The position numbers and the translations under genes are program-made. A model generated the notes under the pieces. That model had not been told where the DNA came from and did no database searches. It worked only from the letters and a program-made list of their open reading frames with translations. Positions 19,982 through 29,400 of a stretch of DNA of 64,000 bases are shown here, piece by piece. The DNA is from Methanobacteriota archaeon (GTDB lineage Archaea; Thermoplasmatota; Poseidoniia; Poseidoniales; Poseidoniaceae), in NCBI GenBank assembly GCA_002720095.2, contig PBGP02000002.1, positions 38,434 to 102,433 on the forward strand, in the 5' to 3' direction. Within the stretch, counting starts at the first letter, position 1; each line of letters opens with the position of its first letter.

Positions 19982-19990
19982 TTATATAAA
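19982..19990. promoter_or_regulatory. Shared near-symmetric TATA box (TTATATAAA) for divergent panD (-) and gcvT (+)
   Basis: TTATATAAA on plus, TTTATATAA on minus; centre ~30 nt from the panD ATG (leaderless geometry) and ~55 nt from the gcvT ATG. Confidence 0.55.
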
Positions 19991-20003
19991 TTGAAATCGG
20001 TTT

Positions 20004-20021
20004 AGGTATTATTGAATACCT
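20004..20021. promoter_or_regulatory. Perfect inverted repeat AGGTATT-attg-AATACCT at the predicted gcvT transcription start region
   Basis: 7-bp perfect dyad, 4-nt spacer, ~26 nt downstream of the TATA centre. Confidence 0.5.
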
Positions 20022-20040
20022 CCCGCGCTTAGAGTGTAAC

Positions 20041-21228
20041 ATGGATGTGGATGATGGCGAATTATCGAGAACTTCTTGCTATAATGAACATGTACTAGCT
20101 GGAGCAAATATGGTTGATTTTCATGGTTATGAATTACCGATGTGGTACTCCAGTATTATGGAAGAACATCTGGCAACGAGATCTAAAGTTGGATTATTTG
20201 ATGTATCTCATATGGGTTTTTTTTGTTTTCATGGGGATAACGTGAGAGAATGGTTTGAATCAATAGCTACTCAAAAAGTAACATCCATAGTTGTTGGAAA
20301 ATGCGGATACACTCATTTTTTAGACTTCGATGGAAATATTATTGATGACATGATTTTCGCCGTAACTAATGATGAAGAAATGTCCATGTTTAGGAAGAAT
20401 TGGAACAACACAGGTAGCCCTGTAATTTTAGGAGTACCTAATGCAAGTATGATTGATGTTATGATGGATTGGTATACAAGTTTGCTACCATCAGATGGAT
20501 CGATAACTATTGAAAACCTCTCTGATGAATATAGTATTCTTGCATTGCAAGGTCCAAATTCAAAAGATGTATTAATCTCAGTTCTCGGTGTTGAAAATAA
20601 TGTTAATCGTTTTAGTTGTCAAGCAATTAAGGAAAATGAATTAGGAATTTCTGGATGGATTCAAGGGACTGGATATACTGGTGAATTAGGATTTGAAATT
20701 TTCATTCCAAATTCTCAAGCACCCGTGATATGGTCAGAAATTCTCAAGGATAAATCTGATTCAGGAGTTACACCCGTAGGTTTAGGAGCTAGAGATACAT
20801 TGAGACTAGAAATGGGTTATTTGTTGTCAGGTCAAGATTTTTACTGGCCAGGTCTAGGAGACTCAGATTCCAATACAAATTTAATTAGAAACAGTCTTGA
20901 AACTCAAATTCCTTTTGGGTTAGAACTTGAGCATGACTTTTTGGGTAAAGAAAATATGATTGGAAAACAAAGTAACGAACATTTATTTGGTTTGGAATAC
21001 CTAGAGCGAGGGCCAGCACCAAGACCGGGACATTCTGTTTATTCAGACTCAAGTATTAACTCTGAAAGTTTAGGAATAATTACCTCTGGAGCACCAAGTC
21101 CAAGTTTGGGGAATAAAGGTATAGCTTTAGCATACCTAAATCAAGTTAAAATTGGTGATATTGTGTACGTTGCTGCGAGTAAAAGAAAACTAATTAAAGC
21201 AAAAATTGTTGTACCTCCATTTATCTAG
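20041..21228 (+). CDS. gcvT: Glycine cleavage system aminomethyltransferase (T protein)
   Basis: VDFHGYELPMWYSSIMEEHLATRSKVGLFDVSHMG; GYTGELGFEIFIP; GLGARDTLRLEMGY. Confidence 0.95.
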   Translation: MDVDDGELSRTSCYNEHVLAGANMVDFHGYELPMWYSSIMEEHLATRSKVGLFDVSHMGFFCFHGDNVREWFESIATQKVTSIVVGKCGYTHFLDFDGNIIDDMIFAVTNDEEMSMFRKNWNNTGSPVILGVPNASMIDVMMDWYTSLLPSDGSITIENLSDEYSILALQGPNSKDVLISVLGVENNVNRFSCQAIKENELGISGWIQGTGYTGELGFEIFIPNSQAPVIWSEILKDKSDSGVTPVGLGARDTLRLEMGYLLSGQDFYWPGLGDSDSNTNLIRNSLETQIPFGLELEHDFLGKENMIGKQSNEHLFGLEYLERGPAPRPGHSVYSDSSINSESLGIITSGAPSPSLGNKGIALAYLNQVKIGDIVYVAASKRKLIKAKIVVPPFI

Positions 21229-21268
21229 AAATACAAATATTCATACTTCGTTTTGAAATGGGTAGTAC

Positions 21269-22639
21269 ATGGACCAACTGCCTAACTTAGGTCGGGAAAA
21301 TGAAATGCTGTCTCTGATGGGGATGAACTCGATTGAAGATTTATTTTCTGATATACCAGAAAATGTTCGTTACGAAGGTAAATTACCATTAAGAGCCCCC
21401 CAATCTGAAGAAGAAATATTGTATGATGCAGAGAATTTATTGAACTCAAACATCACATCAAAAGATAAAATCAGCTTCCTAGGTGCGGGATTATACCGTA
21501 ATTATGTACCTTCCTTAGTCGGACAACTCATTGGTCGCGGTGAATTTCTAACATCCTACACTCCGTATCAACCAGAGGTTAGTCAAGGTATGTTACAGGC
21601 AATGTGGGAATTCCAAACAATGGTTAGTGAGCTAACAGGATTACCCATATCCAATGTTAGCGTTTATGATATTTCTACCGCAGCTGCAGAAGCCATAACA
21701 TGTTCCGTCAGAGTGCATAATAAGAAGGCTACTCAAAAAGATACAGTTTATGTTTCAGAATTAATTCCACCAGATAGACTTTCTGTAATAGAAAACTACA
21801 CAATGGGTGGAGGAATTTGCATAAAAAAGCTGAAACATTCTGAGAATGGGTTAATTGACATTGAAGGAATTAAAAATGCATCGGGTTCATGTGCAGTTTA
21901 TCTTGAACAACCTAATCCATTAGGAATACTTGATGAAGGAATCACCGAAATTAAACAAATTATTGGACAGAATACTGCTTTGATAATTGGTGTGAACCCT
22001 ACTTCGTTAGGAGTTTTAGAGGCACCAGGAAATTATGGTGCGGACATTGTTGTAGGTGAAGGTCAACCTTTAGGAGTTGGAATGACAGCTGGCGGCCCAA
22101 TTTACGGTATTTTTGCCTGTTCGAAAGCATACCTCAGACAAATGCCTGGTCGGATAGTAGGAAAAAGTAATGACGACAAAGGAAGAGTCGCATTCTGTTT
22201 GACTCTTTCAACACGAGAACAACACATTAGAAGACACAGAGCCACATCTAATCTGTGTACAAATGAAACTTTAATTGCTTTGATGGGTGCAATGCACATG
22301 TCTCTTTTAGGCCCTAAAGGAATTGAAAAACTTGGGCTAAGAAACTTTGCAGCAAGACAATTATTGCAACAAGAACTTTCTGAAGTAGAAGGATTAGAAA
22401 TGCCATATGCTATGAATAATCATTATAATGAGTTTGTAATTAAATTACCTCATGATTCTAAAACTGTGTTAGACTGGTTGGATGAACAGGGTGTAATTGG
22501 CGGATTAGCCTTGTCCGAATGGTATGAAAACTCAGAAAATGAAATCTTAGTTTGTGCTACAGACCAAACAACTAGTAGAGAAATCGAAATATTTAGAAAT
22601 AAGCTTGAAGAGTTTCTGGAGGTGAATTCAAATGAGTAA
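21269..22639 (+). CDS. gcvPA: Glycine dehydrogenase (decarboxylating) subunit 1
   Basis: FLGAGLYRNYVPSLVGQLIGRGEFLTSYTPYQPEVSQGMLQAMWEFQTM; TLSTREQHIRRHRATSNLCTNETL. Confidence 0.96.
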   Translation: MDQLPNLGRENEMLSLMGMNSIEDLFSDIPENVRYEGKLPLRAPQSEEEILYDAENLLNSNITSKDKISFLGAGLYRNYVPSLVGQLIGRGEFLTSYTPYQPEVSQGMLQAMWEFQTMVSELTGLPISNVSVYDISTAAAEAITCSVRVHNKKATQKDTVYVSELIPPDRLSVIENYTMGGGICIKKLKHSENGLIDIEGIKNASGSCAVYLEQPNPLGILDEGITEIKQIIGQNTALIIGVNPTSLGVLEAPGNYGADIVVGEGQPLGVGMTAGGPIYGIFACSKAYLRQMPGRIVGKSNDDKGRVAFCLTLSTREQHIRRHRATSNLCTNETLIALMGAMHMSLLGPKGIEKLGLRNFAARQLLQQELSEVEGLEMPYAMNNHYNEFVIKLPHDSKTVLDWLDEQGVIGGLALSEWYENSENEILVCATDQTTSREIEIFRNKLEEFLEVNSNE

Positions 22640-24140
22640 CATCTTCGAATTCGAAGGAGTCGATGGAATGGGATATTCCCAACCTGATTTATTAGTGGAA
22701 GAATCAGATCTAAAATTACCAGTTGGTTTACTAAGAAAAAAATTACCAAGGTTACCTCTACTATCTGAACCAGAAGTCGTACGTCATTATACCTGGTTAT
22801 CAACAAGAAATTTTGGAATTGATACAGGTTTTTATCCTCTAGGATCTTGCACAATGAAGCATAACCCTAGGGTAAACGAAGTAATCGCTGCGATGCCAGG
22901 AATTACTGAATTACACCCACTACAAAAAGAATCTCATCTTCAAGGCTTGTTATCCATAATGTTCGAGATGCAGGAAATGCTAGCTATTTGCGCAGGAATG
23001 GATTCAGTAACGCTACAACCTGTAGCAGGAGCGCAAGGAGAGTTCACTGCAATCAGATGTATTCAGGAATATCATAAATCAATTGGAGAAGGTCACAGGA
23101 ACAAAGTAATTGTACCCGATTCTGCTCATGGAACCAATCCTGCAAGTGCGGCAATGTGTGGGTATGAAATTATTGAAATACCATCTGGAGAAGATGGACT
23201 GTTGGATTTAGACGCTCTAAAATCTGTAGTGGGTAACGATACTGCAGCAATGATGATTACCAATCCTAACACTCTAGGGATATTTGAACATGAAATTTCA
23301 AAGGCAGCGGATATAGTGCATTCTGCAGGAGGACAAATGTATTATGATGGTGCTAACTTTAATGCAATACTTGGTAAAACAACACCTGGGTTGATGGGTT
23401 TTGACGCAGTACACTACAACCTTCACAAAACATTTAGTCAACCTCACGGAGGTGGAGGGCCAGGCTCAGGTCCAATTGGTGTTAAATCACATCTTGCAGA
23501 GTTCCTTCCTTCGCCTATGATTTCTAGAAGAAAGAAAAACAAAGATGATGGTAATGGAGTTGATGGAGATTGGTGGTATGTAAAGGTGCAACCAGAAAAT
23601 TCAATTGGAAAAGTGCAACAGTGGATGGGTAATTCTGGAGCAATTGTAAGATGTTGGGCTTTTTATCGTAGGTATGGGTTCCAGTTAGAAAAAATGAGTG
23701 AGCATGCAGTTTTAAACGCAAATTATTTGAGACATATTCTAATGAATCCAAACGAAGAAATTGCATCTAAAATACCAGTAATGCCAGTCGATGGTTCAAA
23801 TGTCAAATTTTGTAAGCACGAGTTTACTATCAGTGCGTTACCACTTAAGGAAAAATCAGGAATAACAGCGATGGATCTTGCTAAAGGGCTATTGGATAAG
23901 GGTTACATGGCACCTACTGTTTATTTCCCTTTAGTGGTGCCTGAATGTATGATGATCGAACCAACAGAGACAGAATCTAAGAAAACGCTTGATACATTTG
24001 CTTCTAAGTTTCATGAAGTACTAACCGAGGATTCTGAAACATTACACAATGCACCAGTGACAACCCATGTAGGTAGAGTGGATGAAGTATTAGCGGCAAG
24101 AAATTTAATATTGAAATATGAATTTGAAGATATGGATTAA
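22632..24140 (+). CDS. gcvPB: Glycine dehydrogenase (decarboxylating) subunit 2
   Basis: YPLGSCTMKHNPRVNE; PLP-Lys region HYNLHKTFSQPHGGGGPGSGP; 8-bp overlap with gcvPA. Confidence 0.96.
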   Translation: MSNIFEFEGVDGMGYSQPDLLVEESDLKLPVGLLRKKLPRLPLLSEPEVVRHYTWLSTRNFGIDTGFYPLGSCTMKHNPRVNEVIAAMPGITELHPLQKESHLQGLLSIMFEMQEMLAICAGMDSVTLQPVAGAQGEFTAIRCIQEYHKSIGEGHRNKVIVPDSAHGTNPASAAMCGYEIIEIPSGEDGLLDLDALKSVVGNDTAAMMITNPNTLGIFEHEISKAADIVHSAGGQMYYDGANFNAILGKTTPGLMGFDAVHYNLHKTFSQPHGGGGPGSGPIGVKSHLAEFLPSPMISRRKKNKDDGNGVDGDWWYVKVQPENSIGKVQQWMGNSGAIVRCWAFYRRYGFQLEKMSEHAVLNANYLRHILMNPNEEIASKIPVMPVDGSNVKFCKHEFTISALPLKEKSGITAMDLAKGLLDKGYMAPTVYFPLVVPECMMIEPTETESKKTLDTFASKFHEVLTEDSETLHNAPVTTHVGRVDEVLAARNLILKYEFEDMD

Positions 24141-25447
24141 TAAATAATTTTTTTGATAATTCGATTTTTTACCTCTATTTCTTTTTCTGATAACTGTAGA
24201 CAATTAACTAATTGTTCCGAGATATTTAACTCTGAATCGTGATAAATGGTAGCCCATGGTTCATTTTTATCTAAAAAATCACCTAATTTTACATGTAATT
24301 CTACACCTACATTATGATTGATTTCTTCCTCCATAAACCTTCTGCCACCACCATTTTCCAAAATAAATTGAGCAACAACCATTGCATCTATTGATGAAAT
24401 AAATCCAGAATTTTTCGAGTAAATTTTTGATTTAAACTTACAATTTTCAATTAGTAAGTTAGGTTCTAAACATATTTTTTTTGCTAATTCTTTATCTACA
24501 CCTTGGCAGATTATCATTTCTTTGAATTTTTCAAGAGCCTTTCCATTATTTAATACATTTTTAATAGCTTTTCTTGCATCATCATGATTATTTTTAATGC
24601 CAGAGAGGAGTAGTAATTCTGCACCTTGATTTATTATTAGACTAATGCAATCTTGTGGTCCTTGACCTTTAAGAATCCTGATTGATTCTATTATTTCTAA
24701 AGCGTTTCCAGACATGTAACCCAGCGGATTATTCATTTCTGTCAGTAAAGCACTGGTTTTAATCCCCATCAAATTACCAGTTTCTACCATGCACTTTGCT
24801 AGTATTTCAGCGGATTCAATGTCTTTCATAAATGCAGCAGAACCAACTTTAATGTCGAGTACTAAACTAGAAATCCCCTCTGCAGCTTTTTTAGAGATTA
24901 TTGATGCCGTAATCAATGGAATTGATGCCACTGTAGATGTTAAATCTCTTGATGAATAAAGAATTCTGTCAGCTGGAATCATTTCTTCGGTCTGAGTTGT
25001 AATTACACAACCTACATTGTCTATAATTTTTTTAATTTGTATTGGACTTAATCTTGTATTAAATCCTTTAATCGATTCTAGTTTATCTATTGTTCCTCCA
25101 GTATGTTCTAGTCCTCTACCTGCAATCATTGGTACTTTTAGACCGCATGCTGCTAATGCTGGTGTTAGTGGAATACTAATTTTGTCTCCTACCCCCCCTG
25201 TAGAATGTTTGTCCACAAATTTTTCATTATTTTCCCACTTGAATATAAATCCCGAATCTTTCATAATTTCGGTCAATGATATTGTTTCATTTGTACTCAT
25301 TCCATTGAGATATATTGCCATTAGCAATGCACCAATCTGTTCTTGTTGAATTGTCCCTTCACAAATTTCTGTGACTACATATTTTAGTTCAGAATTTGTT
25401 AGAATTTTAGCATCTCTTTTTTTGGCTATCAAATCTTGAATTCTCAA
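24137..25447 (-). CDS. Thymidine/pyrimidine-nucleoside phosphorylase
   Basis: DKHSTGGVGDKISIPLTPALAACGLKVPMIAGRGLEHTGGTIDKLESIKGF signature. Confidence 0.93.
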   Translation of the reverse strand: MRIQDLIAKKRDAKILTNSELKYVVTEICEGTIQQEQIGALLMAIYLNGMSTNETISLTEIMKDSGFIFKWENNEKFVDKHSTGGVGDKISIPLTPALAACGLKVPMIAGRGLEHTGGTIDKLESIKGFNTRLSPIQIKKIIDNVGCVITTQTEEMIPADRILYSSRDLTSTVASIPLITASIISKKAAEGISSLVLDIKVGSAAFMKDIESAEILAKCMVETGNLMGIKTSALLTEMNNPLGYMSGNALEIIESIRILKGQGPQDCISLIINQGAELLLLSGIKNNHDDARKAIKNVLNNGKALEKFKEMIICQGVDKELAKKICLEPNLLIENCKFKSKIYSKNSGFISSIDAMVVAQFILENGGGRRFMEEEINHNVGVELHVKLGDFLDKNEPWATIYHDSELNISEQLVNCLQLSEKEIEVKNRIIKKIIY

Positions 25448-25456
25448 CTTAAAACC

Positions 25457-26398
25457 TCATGAATCTGCTAAACCTATTTCAACTAACCTTTGATGAAGAT
25501 ATTCTCCAGCAGATATACTTTGAAACTTTTGAATTCCGCCAGTCATTTCAATAAATTTAGGTAATGGAGTAAGGTCAATTTCATTGCGTGGATGTACAAA
25601 CATTGGCATAGAAAACCTTCTTAAATTTGAATTATTAGGATTTACTACACGATGAGTAGTAGATTTAAACATGCCGTTTGTTAGATTTTGAATCATGTCT
25701 CCAGAGTCAACTATAATAAATTCTGGACCAGTTTCTACCTTAAACCAGCTTCCATCGTGATCCATCACTTCTAATCCTGATTCGGTAGATGCGCAGAGTA
25801 GTGTGATGAGATTAATATCTTCATGTTGGGCCGATCTAACACTGTTAGGATCTCTTTCTTCAGGTAATGGTGGATAGTGAATAACTCTTAGAATTGTATT
25901 TCCATTCAAAGTCATCGAACTTAACCAATCCGTTGGCATTCCAAGGTAAATTGAACATGCGTCTAATAATTTTTTACTGCAATTTTCTAACTTAGAATAA
26001 AGACTGCTTAATTTATTTTCAAATTCTGGAATTTCATCTGGCCATACATTTTCTAAGATTACATCACTATCAACATTGTTAGGGTCATAACTCCTCCCGA
26101 TTTGGTAGAATTCTTTTAAATCTGGTGCTGGATTATCTTTAGAGTGTTCTTTTCCGAATTTAGTGTATCCTCTTTGACAATGAATTTCTGTTTTTTCGTA
26201 TTTGGATTTTATATCATAATCTAGGTTAAAAAATGCTTCTGAATTATTGTAGCATTTTGAAAGTAATTCTGTATCTATGCCGTGGCCTTTTAAGGCAAAA
26301 AACCCAATATCTTCGAGAGCCTTCCCCATTTGATTTACAAATTCGTCCTTGTTCTCCTCAAAATCATTCAAATCTAACTCAACTAATTCTCTTGCCAT
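25457..26398 (-). CDS. 2-oxoglutarate/Fe(II)-dependent dioxygenase, isopenicillin N synthase-like
   Basis: IGFFALKGHGI N-terminus, HxD (SAQHEDINLITLL), distal His (STTHRVVNP), RxS (RRFSMPMF). Confidence 0.93.
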   Translation of the reverse strand: MARELVELDLNDFEENKDEFVNQMGKALEDIGFFALKGHGIDTELLSKCYNNSEAFFNLDYDIKSKYEKTEIHCQRGYTKFGKEHSKDNPAPDLKEFYQIGRSYDPNNVDSDVILENVWPDEIPEFENKLSSLYSKLENCSKKLLDACSIYLGMPTDWLSSMTLNGNTILRVIHYPPLPEERDPNSVRSAQHEDINLITLLCASTESGLEVMDHDGSWFKVETGPEFIIVDSGDMIQNLTNGMFKSTTHRVVNPNNSNLRRFSMPMFVHPRNEIDLTPLPKFIEMTGGIQKFQSISAGEYLHQRLVEIGLADS

Positions 26399-26446
26399 TA
26401 TCTCGTGGTTTTCTATTTAATAGAATAACTTGTCGTAAGAAATAGG

Positions 26447-29400
26447 TCAACTATTTTCATTATGCCATTCTTTAAGCTGTTCCATCGTCCAACCATCAGC
26501 AATGTATGACTCAATTAGTTCCTTAGTCCATCCCGGTAAATCTACTGATTCCCCATTTTCATCATACTCAATAGAATTGGATCCATCAAGAATGGGTGCC
26601 GAGAACACTGCTTGTCTTTGTTCATCATCTGAAGTAGTCATTCCAGTGACGGCATCTAAGATTGGTGATGCATACTCTATGCTTTCGTTTTTATCAACAT
26701 AGGGAATTTCCAGTTCTTTTGCTGCGTTATCAACAGCATCGTTTGTTAGATCTGCAAAAATTTCATCAGTGGGGCTATTTCTATTTATGACGAATATAAT
26801 TATAGATAATACGAAGGCTACAGAAGCTATACCCATAAAGAAGAGTAAAATTAGTGATAGTTTGTCATCAGCTGCTGCTCCATTACCCAGTCTATTTTCT
26901 TCATCCTCCTCCTCATTTAGCTTCTCCTGTGATGGAGAACAACCTGTACTTCCAACTATACTTCCAGGAATTGTACCTGGACATTTGTCGTTTGGGTCTA
27001 TGATTCCATCATTGTCAATGTCACTGCATCCATTTTTATCCACGGAAAGGCCCGCTGGTGTATTCAGACATGAATCTGAAATATCAATTACTCCGTCACT
27101 ATCTAAATCATCTTCAGCTATTATTTCACAACCCGTAGAATCAACAATTGTATTAGGCATCGTATCTGCACAAAGATCCAGTATTTGCCCTGAATTATCA
27201 TAATCAAAAATACCATCACTGTCTGAATCAAGAGGGCATCCATTCACATTTAATAAATCCCAGAATTCTTCAGAGGTATTCGGGCAATCGTCATTAATAT
27301 CTGCGACTCCATCACCATCTGTATCAGTTGTAGTATCAACATCAATATCAGTGAGTTCACTTCCACAATTAGTTTCAATTCCATCATCAACGTTATTATT
27401 GTTAGCATCAGCACTTTTCATGGCATTCCTAGCACTTATACCTTCTTTTTGAGCAAAAGCAAGTTCAAGAATATCAAGGATGCAGTCACCATCTGTATCA
27501 CTTGACAAGGGATTACCTGCATTTTCATACTCTTCTAGATTATTTAACCCGTCGCCATCAGGGTCATAAGAGTGTTCGCTAATTGCTGTTCCTGGAATAA
27601 TTGATGTTGTCCTATTGAGTCCAAAAGCTACTTCCCAATAATCAGGTAATCCATCACCATCAGTATCAGTCCATAAATCAAGACGATTCCAGTCTTGCTC
27701 CCAACTAGATAGGTAATAATTGGCTAGGTCAATATTTTTAAAAATTAACCCATATTCTCTGTTTTGCAGTAATGAATTTGATCCCCAGTTCATTGATCCT
27801 ATTAGTAACGTTTCTTTGTCAACAATCATTCCTTTATTGTGAAGCTTGAGAATGCCGTCTCCAGCAGACATCATTACGGCTGCAGTATCTAATCCATAGG
27901 TTTGATTCCAAACCTCATTAAATAAGTTTGTAGCCTGCTGAACTTCAGGTGATTCGTCAGAATAATACTCGTTAATAATTAATCTGATGGCTACTCCTCT
28001 TTCTGCTGCTTTTTCCAATTCACTAACTATGATACTGTCTCCCCAAGGATTAGATTCTTCTGACCACCCATACCACCAATCTAAATCTAAATATTGAAGT
28101 GATAAATAAATAGAAGATTCTGCATCTCTAATTTCTGAGATAATTGAGTCAGCACAATCATCTGGACAGGTAACTAATTTAGTTTCAATATCTCCTGTAA
28201 ATTCTGGAATGTCATACAAGGGAGGGTCTACAGGAAGATTAATTGTTGGTAATCCAGACCATGATTCAGGTTTATCGAAATTTTCTTCATTTGGATCATA
28301 CATTTCAACATGAGGCAAATTTAGATTTTCATCCCATGCCATTCTTTTGAGAAGTTTATCGGCTATATCAGATGAATTGACAAAAATTCCCCACTCCCTG
28401 TTTGCATCTTGACCGAATAAGACAACTTCACCATTCGTTTCGTATTGTTGTCTATTAGGAAAACTGCTGTCCTTGAAGTTTCCACTTCCAATCCAAACTT
28501 CTTGATTGTCTTTTACTATTGCTTTTGCATGATTGTAGGCATATGCGTCAATTTCTCCACCAAACCAAATTATATTAGCACCAGCATTATCTAATTCATA
28601 AAGGATACCTCGGGTGGTTGACAAATCATAGTTTGAATAAGGATTTTTTTCAATTACCACGGTGGTATCTACTCCTCTGTTAATAGCATCTATCAATGAT
28701 TTGGCTAGTTGAAGGCTCGTAAATTCATACATGTGTACATGAAGACTAAATTCGGCATCGTTTAACCAATTAATCATTTGATAAAGACTGTCATTTGGAC
28801 CCAGCATAGGAGTTATTTTAGCATTATTTAACATCTGAAATTCATTACCACAAAATTCGCTTCTTCCAGACTTACTCCAATGCGTCTGCCAATCTGAACT
28901 GGTATTTGTATCTGGTAAATATTCACAACCATTACCCCTCACAAAAATTATTCTACCTTCATTGGAAATTGAATTCGGTAGGTTAATTGCAGTACCATCC
29001 CAGCCGTAAAATGGTGGGCTACTGTCTGGTAAAGCAACAGAATCTATGTAAGTAGAATTTGGATTTTCTAGTGATAGAAGAGAATCATAATGGATGCACG
29101 TTTTTTCCCACCAATCCAAATCGAGTAAACTTGAGTCAATTATATCTAAGATGGAATAATCGATTTCGACACCTCCTTCAGACAATAAATAATCTTGTGG
29201 GTTTCCATTCCAAACCTTTCCTGTCTGAATAATTATTGACTCCTTGGAATCTAATGAAATATCCCTGAAAATTAATTCGTCAATATTTTCTTCGGAGTCA
29301 AAGAAATTTAATCCGTTATAACTTAATTTCCATCCATGCAATGTTCTAGATAAATTATCCATATTAGTTATTTTAACGAAACTCAAGCAATTTTGATTAG

